Source: Rhineura floridana
Lineage: Eukaryota; Chordata; Lepidosauria; Squamata; Rhineuridae
DNA length: 64,000 bases
Assembly (NCBI RefSeq): GCF_030035675.1
Contig: NC_084489.1
Span: forward strand, 82,202,270-82,266,269
Direction: 5' to 3'
The translations under genes and the position numbers were made by a program. Below are positions 52,045 through 62,097 of the stretch, one piece after another. Every line of letters starts with the position of its first letter. Within the stretch, counting starts at the first letter, position 1. The notes under the pieces are model-generated. The model did no database searches. It had not been told where the DNA came from and saw only the letters and a program-made list of their open reading frames with translations.

Positions 52045-53068
52045 ATGCCACAATCCAAAGAAATTCCTGAACACCCTCCGGAAAATAGTTGTTGATGGAT
52101 ATCAATCTGGAAAGGGTTACAAAGCCATTTCTAAGGCTCTGGGGCTCCACCTAACCATAGTCAGAGCCATATTGACCAAATAGAGAAGGTTTGGGACAGT
52201 AGTGAATGTTCTCAGGAGTGGCTGTCCTGCCAAAATCCCTCCAATAGCAAGGTGTAAAATCATCCAGGAAGTCACGAAGGACTGTAGGACAACATCCAGG
52301 GATCTGCAGTCCTCTCTCGCCTCAGCTAAGGTCAGTGTTCATGACTCCACCATTGGAGAGACGCTATGCAAACATGGGATTCATGGCAGAGTAGCAAGGT
52401 GGAAACTGCTGCTCACTAAGAAGAACATGACTGCTCATCTAGAGTTTGCCAAAAAGCACTTGGATGATCCTCAATAGTTCTGGAACAATGTTTTATGGAC
52501 AGATGAGTCAAAGAGGGAACTTTTGGGGTGACATGGGCCCCGTTATGTCTGGCAAAAACCAAGTATTACATTCCACATGAAGAACCTCATACCAGCAATC
52601 AAGCATGGTGGTGGCAGTGTCATGGTTTGGGGATGTTTTGCTGCATCAGGACCTGGACAACTTGCCATCATTGAAGGAACCATGAATTCTGCTTTGTATC
52701 AGAGAATTCTACAGGAGAATGTCAGGCCATCTGTCCATCAGCTGAAGCTGAAGCACAACTGGGTCCCGCAGCAAGACAATGATCCGAAACACACAAGCAA
52801 GTCTACATCAGAACAGTTGAAGAACAAGAAATTTAAAGTTTTGGAACAGCCTAGTCAAATTCCAGACCTAAACCACATTGAGATATTGTGGCAGGACCTG
52901 GAAGGAGCAGTTCATGGTCGAAAACCCATAAATGTCACTGAGTTAAAGCAGTTCTGCCTGAAGGAGTGGGCCAAAATTCCACTACAGTGCTGTGAGAGAC
53001 TGATCAAGAACTACAGGAAGCATTTGGTTGCAGTCATTGCTGCTAAAGGTGGCGTAAGCAGGTTTTGA
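52045..53068 (+). pseudogene. Tc1-family DD34E transposase, broken
   Basis: Starts MPQSKEIPE. After a frameshift before about 52110 it reads GKGYKAISKALGLHLTIVR-like text, RSGCPAKIPPIARCKIIQE (paired helix-turn-helix region), WTDESKREL, IKHGGGSVMVWGCFAASGPG, DNDPKHTSK and DLNHIEILWQDLEG, ending KGGVSRF. Catalytic residues are D at 52502-52504, D at 52775-52777 and E at 52880-52882, with 34 residues between the last two. In-frame stops lie at about 52182, 52475 and 52530. Family length is about 340 residues, which the remnant spans. All three catalytic residues survive. Confidence 0.92.
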
Positions 53069-53074
53069 GTCTAA

Positions 53075-53289
53075 AGGGGCAATTTTTTTTTTCACACGGC
53101 GGCATTGGGTATTGCTTAACGTTCTTTAATAAATAAATGAACTAAGTATCAAAATGTTGTGTTGTTTGTTCACTCAGGTTCCCTTTTCTCTAATATTAGG
53201 TTTTGGTTCAAGAGCTGATAACATTCCGTGCCAAAAATATGCAACCACGCAGAGAATCAGACAGGGGGCAAATACTTTTCACGTCACTG
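53075..53289. repeat. Right inverted repeat of the Tc1 element
   Basis: Inverse of the left repeat: GGGGCAATTTTTTTTTTC at the inner end, GGTTTTGGTTCAAGAG, GCCAAAAATATGCAACCAC, GGGGGCAAATACTTTTC at the outer end. Roughly 90 per cent alike by eye. Confidence 0.88.
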
Positions 53290-53554
53290 TACTTTTTTTC
53301 TCCCGTGAAAAGTACATAGAGCTGAATGCAGAAGCTGAAATGCTGATGCTCTTTGCCATTTCCCCTTTGAGCTCCTAACGTGCTTTTCAGGGCTCAGATT
53401 CCAGTAATTCTACTGGATTTGACTTTTACCTAGATTCCTTGGAAAAGTGAAGTGTGGGTGTCCATTTCTTTCTCCTTGGAGGGCAGGGCTGATCAGGAGG
53501 ACATCCAGGGATGCAAGCCCTACCGAAGTTGGTCAGCATGCAGTCATGACCCTT

Positions 53555-54360
53555 ATTTTATTTTATTTAACAAAATGTATATACAGCCTGATTGTAATAA
53601 AACCTTTAAGCGGTTTACAAAAAGAATAAAATATTAAAGTTATCAAGGAAAGGCAAAACAGGTATTCAAAATATTAAAAAGATAAAATCAGCAGTAAGCT
53701 GAAAAAGAGATGAAAACATGGGTGAACTTTATATATGTCTGGACGGGCTTGCCTAAACGAAAATGTTTTAAGCAGGTACTGAAAAAGTTACAGCAAAGGC
53801 ACCTGCCTGATATCAATAGGCATGGAGTTCCAAAGTGTAGGTGCCAATGGCGGCTGGTGGCTCCATGTCAGTGGGGCAGTGGAATCCCCTCCGGGTTTTC
53901 ATCTGAACTTTCAAGGAGCTATCCAAGTCCTTGAAAGTTCAGACTAAAACCTGGAGCGGGTTTCACTGCCCCACTGACATGGAGCCACTAGCCGCCACTG
54001 GTAGGTACTGCCACATGAAAAGTCCAGCTTTCATGTGTGTGGAATGAATATTATGTGGCACCTGTAACAGTGCCAGTTCCACAGATCAAACCGATCGAAT
54101 GGGCATATATGAGGTTAGGCAATCCTGTTAGTACAGGATCCTGTCTTGTTAGTACACCAGTACCAAGCTGTTAAGGACTTTATATACACCTTGAACTTGG
54201 CCCGGGAGCAGACTGGCAACCAATGCAAATCTCTGAGCAGAGGTGTTGTATGCTGACAGGGTCTTGCTGCTGCAGCATTTTGTGCTAATTGCAGTTTCCA
54301 GATCAAGTCCAAGGGAATCCCGACATAGCGTGCATTGCAGTAATGCAATCTTGAAGTCAC
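53555..54360 (-). mobile_element. L2-like LINE 3' region split by a palindromic MITE
   Basis: Plus text TTTAAGCGGTTTACAAAAAG, GCCTAAACGAAAATGTTT, and after the MITE GGACTTTATATACACC and TTGAACTTGGCCCGGG. The far end encodes (minus) MVTSRLHYCNARYVGIPL, WKLQLAQNAAAA and LLRDLHWLPVCSRAKFKV, which is the L2 C-terminal coding signature and supports the L2 call. Confidence 0.8.
53837..54008. mobile_element. Palindromic hAT-like MITE (F6) with target duplication
   Basis: Element at 53845-54000 starts CAATGGCGGCTGGTGGC and ends TAGCCGCCACTG. Its two halves are complementary over about 70 bp each. Flanks GTAGGTGC and GTAGGTAC match at 7 of 8. Confidence 0.93.
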
Positions 54361-54381
54361 CAATGCCTAAACTACCGTGTT

Positions 54382-54580
54382 TACAGTAGGCCCCCCTCTT
54401 TACGGCGCTTCGCTTTACGGTGCTTTGCTAATGTGGCAGTCTCAATTAGACTCAATTAGACTAAAGCCCCACTCATACGGCGCTTGTTGTGCTTTTACGG
54501 CGGTTTTCGGGCATCACGTGCCATTCTATTTCAGCGGGGGACCAGAACGTAACCCGCCGTATGAGTGGGGTCCTACTGTA
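54382..54580. mobile_element. pogo/Tigger-like MITE
   Basis: Element at 54384-54578 starts CAGTAGGCCCCCCTC and ends GGGGTCCTACTG, flanked by TA. The interior repeats TTTACGGCG-like text. Related to 12165. Confidence 0.83.
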
Positions 54581-55369
54581 CTTGGAAATGTGTCTCACTA
54601 GAATTGAAGGGGTACTAATTTTATAGGTGCAGGTGTGCATTATTGGAGTGCTCCAAAACAGAAAATAAATCAGGAACTTCTTATAGATCACTGAATGATT
54701 TACAATAGATCAGCAACAGTTTGCAACTTGTAGCGGCAATAACTAAAAAGCTTCCTTATCCACCCCTAAATTAAGCTGCTGAAACAGAATGCTTGTCAGG
54801 AGCAGGGGATGGGGAGGGATGAGTAGTGTTTTTTTGGGTGAAAAAATTCTGAGCTTGGCTCTGGCACCGATTACAAATTCCTAGGCTGAACGTGTGCTCA
54901 GAGGTACCCTGTTCATGAATTCTTAGCACATGTCCATTAAACTGAGCCACTATTTTGCACCTGGCTCTGGTTGGTGGACCTTGGAGTTCTAGTAAAAACA
55001 AACCAAGTAGATCTCGCAAGCCTGAAGCGTGCACACCACTCCTCTAAACACATTAGCAGCCACTCAGTCGAGAAGGGTTTAAAGAAAACCAATAACTTCT
55101 GCTATTTTGAAACCACAAATATGGGAAACTCTTGCGGTATGAGAGAGTAGCAGACTTCCCGTCAGTGAAGGCTTTACCTTCGCATTGCAGATGTGGGGAA
55201 ACGAGCAATTGCTTTCAGTATTGTGTATAAATGCTCTGTTTCTCAGTCTGATATTTGAATGCAGCGACTGTTTTAAGTTTGTGTGCTTAAATCAAAGTTT
55301 TGGTGTGTGTTTAAGTGGGACAACATGAGTGAGAGGAGATAGCCATTCCTGAATCAAAGGGCAGGCTAA
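54581..55369. other. No gene recognised; mostly unique
   Basis: 55040-55330 in particular shows no repeat similarity within the window. Confidence 0.5.
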
Positions 55370-55735
55370 GGATGGAGGAGAAATTCAACTGAGCTCGCAT
55401 GTAAAAGTGAGCCTACCTAATTCTCACTTTCCGAAAAAATATGAGAACTGAATCACAGCCATCCTTTGAGATTTGCCCTTCTCCAATTTTTGCAATACAG
55501 TTCTTCAGCATTTTGTAATGTGTACAAAACTGCACATACTAGGGTAAAGTGTCCATAAGAATGCACAGTGAAAATAACATTAAAAATGTAACACTTCAGG
55601 GGAGATTTCTTTGCAAAAATGTGTATGTTAGGGAAAATTGCATGCAAAAATGTGTATATTAGAAGACATAAAAAACAAACAGAATGTCCAAAGATGTGGC
55701 AATGTGGGAGACTGAAATTAAGATAGGAAGGAGAG
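55370..55735. mobile_element. hAT-like element (F3), degraded
   Basis: TCCTTTGAGATTTGCCC, TTTTTGCAATACAGTTC, GCAAAAATGTGTATGTTAGG and ATGCAAAAATGTGTATATTAG; same orientation as 11652. Ends uncertain. Confidence 0.6.
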
Positions 55736-55864
55736 AAATGGAAATTGACACATTCACCTTGGGGAGAGGGAGAGCACAGGAACTCCTGTCCCTTTGCAGT
55801 ATTGCCTCCTGTAGTTCCTTCCTGCAGGTGATCAACCATGAGAACTAAAATCACGTTTATTTAA

Positions 55865-55978
55865 TGCAGGGAAACTGGACTCCAGTTTCCATCGGCCCCA
55901 GCCAGCATGGCTAGTGGTCAGGAAGAGTGGGAATGGCAGTCCAGTCACATCTGGAGGGCCACAGGTTCCCTTTCCCTG
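55865..55978. mobile_element. hAT-like foldback MITE (F1-like)
   Basis: CAGGGAAACTGGACTCC at the left and GGGCCACAGGTTCCC, TTTCCCTG at the right; centre CCAGCATGGCTAGTGG. Confidence 0.78.
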
Positions 55979-56359
55979 ATTTATTGTTTTAATGAAATCT
56001 AGTCTATCTTTCAGATTCTTGATGTGTATCTGGACGATGAGTAGACATGAATATAAATGGGGTGAGAGCAAACAGCTTCAAAATATTCTTTTGAAATTCC
56101 TGCCTGATTCATCCTGGAAGCTCCATGACCTTTCGAGTCATGCATGCTCATAGCATAGATGGTAGCAAAATTAATGATATGAGTCAGATTTGGAAGTTGA
56201 TGCGCCAAGTATGCACATTGCATCACTCAACAAGTTCTGCACAAACCCCCCACAAGTGTCTGCGTTGCTGAAAAGCACAGAGCAGCCACCAACGAGGGGC
56301 TTATAAAGTGGCTGCATTGCCTACTTCTTCATTATGTGCTCAATATGACTTTTATACTG
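55979..56359. other. No gene recognised
   Basis: Unassigned sequence. Confidence 0.4.
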
Positions 56360-56530
56360 TGTTTATGTATATGTTTATGGATATGGATATTGTTTATGTA
56401 TTTTGCTTTGTAAATAAATTAATTTAATGTTTTTATTGTACCTTGTGTATTCTATTGTAAACTGCTTTGAGATCTTTTAGATAGTAAGCAGTCTATAAAT
56501 GGAAATAATAAATAATAATAATAATAAATA
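56360..56530 (+). mobile_element. L2-like LINE 3' tail
   Basis: TGTAAACTGCTTTGAGATC, AAGCAGTCTATAAATGG and an (AATA/ATA)n end. Confidence 0.65.
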
Positions 56531-56764
56531 AATTATGGCGACGGGGGTACTGAAATTTTACTGTTGGGCCATTGCATCGGATGCTATCCACGAGTGCATC
56601 CAGACCAAAGCTTCCATACTTGGGTGTTGGGGACTGAAGTGTGCCTTGCCAAATTATTATTGCACGGTGAAGGAGGAACTAGATATCACAGTCAAGCAGG
56701 CACAGTGGAGTCTGCCGTGACCTGAGCCCAGGCTGTCCCTGGAAACATTTATAATACTTCCAGG

Positions 56765-56850
56765 TCAGGGACTGGACTTCAACTCCTGTTCACCACAGCC
56801 TGCATGGCCAACGGTCAGAGATGATGGGGGTCATAGTCCAACATCTGGAG
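56765..56850. mobile_element. F1-like MITE fragment
   Basis: GACTTCAACTCCTGTTC, CATGGCCAACGGTCAG, ATGGGGGTCATAGTCC. Confidence 0.6.
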
Positions 56851-56989
56851 CTCGCTGACTTGCAGAAAGATGCTTGAACCTCTTTCTCATAGGGATCCTG
56901 TTGAGGATACAAAGTGTCCGGGTCTTGCACATGAGACGGACTCTCCTGGCTGTTCTCCTTGATTATTTCAGTTTTCCTTTCCTGGCTCT

Positions 56990-57078
56990 GTGATCTCCTT
57001 TTTGAGATGAGGCTCCCAGAACTGCACATAGTATTTTCGATGTGGCTACCCCAGAGATTTCTATACTGTTGTAACAAT
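56990..57078 (-). mobile_element. CR1 coding fragment
   Basis: Plus text TTTTTGAGATGAGGC, CCAGAACTGCACATAG and AGATTTCTATACTG, the antisense of CR1 just after the thumb region as at 35165. Confidence 0.78.
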
Positions 57079-57869
57079 GAAGGCTGTTTAATTTTCAGTC
57101 TTTTAATTTCAGTCTGTTTTTAGGTGCCCAGCAACAAGTTTAAGTGTTCAACTGCAAATGAACTGTGATGATGTTGATGATGATTTAATTGGTCCAGTCT
57201 TCAAACCTTACACACAGTTTGTTTCTTTAGTGTTTATGACTTGTATATGAAACCAATTCTCATGATGTGGTTGTTGCTGGTGCTACCCTGCTGCCGGCCT
57301 CAAGATCTCTAGAAAATAACACTGATGATAATATTTTTGAACAGTTCCGTAGTACATTGTAAAACAACAACACATACACACACGCAGTACCTCCTGCGCT
57401 TTGGCTGGCAGGCCTCCCGGAAACTTGCTGAAAGTTAGCGCGGTGGAATCTTTTAAAAGAAAAATTGTGTGTTCTTTTCTTTTCCGTTTGACTCTTTTCA
57501 TTTTGCTCGTTAAATTCTCCAGGCTTGGCAATGTTGCTTAAACACCACTTAGAAAACAAAGGAAAGCCCTGTTTTTAACAAGTTGAATTGAATTTGAGTG
57601 ACTTTTGCAGCTTGCGCTGACCTGCATTTGCAAGAGTTTAAAAACTGATTGGCAGATTGAATCAAATTAGTGCTTTTCATAATTTTGATTTAGGGCCAGG
57701 TTCAAAACCAGCTTTAATTATAGGTAAACAGGCTGCAACTTCTCTTGAGACGGACATACAGTTGCACACGTGTTTGGCAATATTAGCGCAAATCAGGCAG
57801 TGGGTTCATTCACATGCAGCGCTGAGCCAAACCATGGACTAAGTGTGAACAAGCAAGCATGCTGGTACA
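57079..57869. other. No gene; mostly unique sequence
   Basis: Apart from a short ATGATG run near 57165 and a short F8-like piece near 57800-57865, no repeat or coding motif was seen. Confidence 0.5.
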
Positions 57870-57912
57870 CAGTTAGAAAATCCCAGAATGCAGTGGCCAG
57901 ACTGCTTACAGG

Positions 57913-58377
57913 AATAGATTCAGGGCCAGTTCTAAAGGGCAGCCAGGTGGGGTACTGGCCCGATGGCCCCTGGAGCTACAGGGGGGCCCTCAGCTGCCCT
58001 TCCGCTCCCCTTCCGTGATCCACGCCCCCCCACCTACCTGTCAGCTGTCTTTTACCATTGCCCTTACTGAAGATGGCGGCCGTGGTTTCTCTAAGGTACT
58101 GAAGCCCCTGCCGCCATCTTAGCTGATGGCAGAGATGCACGTGCGTAGCACGCACGAGTGCCATCAACAAAGATGGCAGCGGAGGCATCATCCCCTCAGG
58201 GAAACCGCGGCCGCCATCTTCGGTAAGGGCAATGGTAAAAGACAGCAGACAGGTAGGTGGGGGTGGGGGCTGTGTGCGTGCCCACGTGCCTGCGTGCGCA
58301 CACCCACACACGCCAGGGGCCAGGGCAAGCTGATGCCCAAGGGCCCCGGCATTCCTGGAGCCAGCCCTGAACAGATT
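57913..58377. mobile_element. GC-rich palindromic hAT-like element with target duplication
   Basis: Element at 57921-58369 starts CAGGGCCAGTTCTAAAGGG and ends CTGGAGCCAGCCCTG. Flanks AATAGATT and AACAGATT match at 7 of 8. The core is a near-perfect palindrome of about 120 bp per arm, 58029-58260 (TTTTACCATTGCCCTTAC and GAAGATGGCGGCCG with their inverse copies). No coding sequence. Sits within an L2. Confidence 0.93.
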
Positions 58378-58646
58378 ACTGGCAACATGTTAACCCTCTG
58401 CTAAAAGAGCTGCTTACCGGGCCAGGTACGAGGTACTTGTGTCAATTCACAAAAGCCCTAAACAACTCAGGCCCAAAGTATCTCAAGAACAGCCTGACTC
58501 CCTATGTTTCATCTTGATAACTGAGATCTTCTGACAGGGCACTTTTGGTGGCTCCCCACACCCCTGAGGTTCGATTGGTCTCCACCAGGGACCGAGCATT
58601 TAGTCTGGCAAAACTCCCTACCAATAGAGGTTTGGCAGGAACCATC

Positions 58647-58650
58647 TTTT

Positions 58651-58682
<32 letters not shown>

Positions 58683-58684
58683 TC
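58647..58684. repeat. (TTTC)n microsatellite
   Basis: About nine TTTC units. Confidence 0.95.
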
Positions 58685-58880
58685 AAAAACCAAACTTTTT
58701 AGGCAGGCTTTTTAACATGATTGCCCCGCACACCCCCCCCCCCCAATACAGTGTTACTGATGCTTTTGTTATTGCTTTTAATTATATTTTTATTGTTTTT
58801 AAAACATTTTCATGCCTTTGTGTATTATAAGCTCCCTTGATGTACTCTATGAAAAGTGCAGCCTATAAATACTTTAATAA

Positions 58881-59196
58881 ATAGTAGTAAATAAATAACT
58901 AAACTGCTTCCCTCCTCTCCTGTTCCTGCTGCTGCCGTGGCACTGGGAGCTAAGCTTTGGTTTGGCTTAGTATTATTCGTGAACCCAGACTCATGGTTTG
59001 TCTCCCCCAAACAAGCCATAAGCAGTAAACTAAGAACAAACCTTGGTTACATGTAAGTTCAGCAGTGAAGCAGATCAGACTAAAACTGAGCTCCTTTGCT
59101 GGAGGCTCCCCTCCACCCTTCCTGGCTGTTAGCCAGGCCTTGATCCAGGCAGGCGCTTGCAGGTTCTTCCCCCTCCTCCTGAGTAGCCTCACATTG
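58881..59196. other. No gene; F8-like piece
   Basis: 58965-59065 has TTGGTTTGGCTTAGTATT, ACTCATGGTTTGTC and AACCTTGGTTACATGTAA, resembling half of the foldback at 5849. Confidence 0.5.
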
Positions 59197-59790
59197 CAGC
59201 AGTGGCATCACTAGCGGGAGTGCGGGGGGGGGGGGTGCGGACCTCCGGCACGCGCCCTCCCAGGGGCATGGATGGGGGTGGCTGGCCTCGCACACATGTG
59301 CGCGCACACTCAGCAGGAGATGCTGACCACGCAGCGCTCCAGGCTGACGGTGGAAGGCCCGTCCCGGCTTCACCGCCAGCGAGCGGGCGCCTGCTTTGGG
59401 CGCGCACAGGACCGGGTGCCGGGGGGGGGGGGGCTTGGCGAGTCCCCAAATCTTGTGCTGAGCACGCACGTGCGCGCGAGCCCAGCCACCCCCGTCCATG
59501 CTCCTGGGAGGGCATGCACCGGAGGGGCACCCAGCCGGAGAAGCAGGCCTGGGAATGCTGGCGTGCCTCCCTCGCCCCGCCGACGCTGCTCCCGGTCTCG
59601 CCCGCCCACCTGCCTGCCTCTGAGGAGTTGGCTGCTCCGACGCCGACCTGGAGTGCTTCTCGGCTCCTTTGCCGGGCAACGGCATGGGCGCTCTGCCCCG
59701 CGACGGGGCGGCTCTGGGTGTCACCCCCCTCATGGTGTCACCCGGGTGCGGTGCGCACCCCCCACATCCTGCTAGTGACACCGCTGCATT
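59192..59790. mobile_element. CpG-rich foldback DNA element
   Basis: Ends CAGCAGTGGCATCACTAGC (59197 on) and inverse CAGCGGTGTCACTAGC (to 59785) with G-rich text inside both. Flanked by CATTG on both sides (59192-59196, 59786-59790). Inside, 59234-59310 (CGCGCCCTCCCAGGGGC, GGGGGTGGCTGGCC) recurs inverted at about 59458-59538. Very high GC. Superfamily not certain: the CAG ends suggest hAT but the duplication is 5 bp. The long frames across it are by-products of GC content. Confidence 0.75.
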
Positions 59791-61004
59791 GCCGCTGGTG
59801 GCCTTGAAGCCTGTGCCTGGCTTGCCATTGCCTCTGCTTCTGTGGTCCTGGGGTGTTGGGAAAGAGGTTCTGAGAGCAGATTCTAGGATCTAATAGTGAA
59901 CTTATTTGTCAAGTACTGATCCTTGTGTAGCCAGGACGGGACCAGCCACATGCACAAAGGCTTGGGAAAACTCCATGTTTTGCAGAAGTATAAAAAAAAA
60001 TAGGGGGGGAACCGAAAAGGGGAGGGGAATGAATGAGAACTGAACATCCTCAGTGGCTACGGAATGCTGTCTGTGTATTGGGGTGGGGAGAGAAACCTGG
60101 GGAGAGGAAATGGAACATCCTAAAAGAAGTCTGATTGGTTGGAACCCTGAACAGAAGCACTCTACACTATAACATTTTGTTGCACTTCTCACTTTTGTGG
60201 GAATTTTTCATGTGGTGTTATTGGGGACTGGACTGAAATTTGAAAGACAATGTCTCCAATGAAGATTAATTTTGACACTTTATCAATCAGGATGTGTTTT
60301 GAAAACTTCACGTACACCTAATTTTGCATCTTCCTTAAAGTTACAGAATGTGTGGCGGCTCTGCTGAGTTTCTGTTCCCAAACAGAGCTGTGTGGTTTCT
60401 CAGATAGGAAGTCACAGCGAACAAAAGGAACAATATGTTTAGCTTCAGATGTCCATTTCAGATTATTGGCTTAATGCATCTTCCTGCCCAATCTCAAAAT
60501 AGGTTTGAATAAATATCCTTGTACTTGCTTTAGAATCCGAAGATGGCTTGGATGTCTACATTATTTTTAGATTCTGCCTGGAAGTGATTTCTGTGTTGTC
60601 TGTGGTTTTTGCATGCAACTGCGAGCATTTGACGCTTTTCATTATGAGAGCTACGAAGAAAATTCGGAGAGGGAGAGCTCAGGGTCATACCCTGTTTTTT
60701 AGAGTGAATGTACTAGTGTACTTATCTTGCTGTGATTAGTTATCTGGGAATAGACACCTATGGATTTTATTGTAAAAGAGCTTCCTTTCCAGATAGGAAT
60801 TTGTGGGTGTTTAGTTGGTGTTGTAATGCTTGTGTTCTGTGACTAGGTGCCGCTAACGTGCTGCTTGCTTTAGCATTGGCCTCGGCATACAGAAGCAGCA
60901 CTTCTCTGGCACCTAGTGAGAGAATTCAACTAATCGCTGAAAATAACAACTGCTCCTTCAATAATGTAGGGTAGGACACACTACTCCAGTGAGACTATAT
61001 GGGC
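59791..61004. other. No gene recognised; 60180-60960 looks single-copy
   Basis: No repeat similarity within the window and no coding motif from 60180 to 60960. Confidence 0.5.
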
Positions 61005-61175
61005 TCAGTTCAGACAAGGAAGCATAGTCAGGGTTTGGCATGATGCTCAAATTGACAAACCATGGTTTGTAACTGGTCAGCAGACAAACCATGGTTTGTA
61101 GTGGCTTTGCATTAACTGTTGTTTGCTGTGCTGTCTGAATCAACAAAGCATAGTTTAATTTGTTGTTCCATCTCC
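61005..61175. mobile_element. Foldback element (F8), short form
   Basis: TCAGTTCAGACAAGGAAGC at the left, CTGTCTGAATCAACAAAGC at the right, with ACAAACCATGGTTTGTA twice between. Confidence 0.7.
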
Positions 61176-61507
61176 AAAGGGATGACAGACAGAAGCAGCA
61201 TGTGGGGAGGATGTAGGCAGGATATTGTGATTTTCAGGCACATGAAGGTTATGGTAAGAAGCTCTTTCGGCACAGGCAATGTGGCATTGTTGACCTAATA
61301 TACTCAAAACCTCTACTCTCCCACTAAGCTGTGGTCACCTACAAGTTTCATTATCTAATTATCTTCATTCTTATTGTCATAGGGGCAATCCTTGCAACTG
61401 AAGACTGATACAGCACAAGAGCCCTTAGTCAGCGGGATACAGGCTTGATGAAGATATGACCATGGGTAAGGCTCTCTCACTTTTCCAAACTTGGCTTTAT
61501 GCTGGGG

Positions 61508-61944
61508 GTGGATACCAGGGCCGGTGCCAGGCATGCTAGGGCTCTTGGGCACCTGCACGCACACACACCCCACCTATCTACCAAGTGGGTGGGGGTCGCA
61601 GGGGAGGGATGGCGCATGAGCAAGTGAGTGAGTGGGCCAGGGGGTGGGATGGCAAGCGAGCAAGTGGGGGGCAAGTGGGTGGGGGGCGAGCAGGCAGGTG
61701 AAAGAGAGCAGGCAAGCGAGCGGGAAGGGAGGGCGAGCGAGTAGGTGCGGGGAGGCCGAGCAAGCGGGGGGAGGGCGGGTGGGTGGGGGAGGGCAAGCGA
61801 GCGGATGTGGGTGGGCAGCTCCCTCCCTGTGATCTGTGGCAAGGGAGCACTACTCCCCCACCGTAATGAGGGGCCCCTGTGGGCCACAGGGCCCTCGACC
61901 AGAGCCGCACCTGGCCACCCTTTTGCGCCGACCCTGGTGGACAC
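61508..61944. mobile_element. G-rich hAT-like element with target duplication
   Basis: Element at 61516-61936 starts CAGGGCCGGTGCCAGG and ends GCGCCGACCCTG. Flanks GTGGATAC and GTGGACAC match at 7 of 8. Interior is a G-rich imperfect tandem array (units such as GGCAAGCGAGCAAGTGGG) at about 61590-61815. Terminal wording is close to the element at 57921. Confidence 0.93.
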
Positions 61945-62097
61945 ATCTGAGTTCTTCAAGCTTGCCAACTCTCTCCTGTTCTTGGTAGGTAATTATTCAA
62001 GTGAGAGGACCAATAGGCAGAGTTTGCATTTCCCACTTGATGCTCATGATTACTTTCTCAGTAGAAGTTGGCCCTGGTTTGTGGCAACTTAAAAGAA

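Larger units (their letters stand above)
51687..53289 (+). mobile_element. Tc1-like DNA transposon with long inverted repeats
   Basis: About 1.6 kb with inverted repeats of about 200 bp (51687-51896 and 53075-53289) and one transposase gene between. The right terminus is CACGTCACTG followed by TA (53290-53291), the Tc1/mariner target. The left terminus has lost or changed the matching first bases. All standard parts are present but the gene is broken, so the copy is dead yet could serve as a substrate in principle. Confidence 0.93.
57870..58880 (+). mobile_element. L2 LINE 3' part split by a GC-rich hAT-like element
   Basis: Left KSQNAVARLLTGI-coding text up to 57920; right resumes at 58370 with ITGNML-like text, AAAAGAGCTGCTTACCGGGC, GACCGAGCATTTAGTC and a 3' tail with CTATAAATACTTTAATAAATAG. 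A (TTTC)n run sits inside. Confidence 0.85.

Noticed and set aside
59080-59807. Long overlapping frames (up to 233 codons) on both strands
   Set aside because: They lie in a very GC-rich foldback DNA element, occur in several frames at once, and show no domain; stops are rare there only because of base composition.
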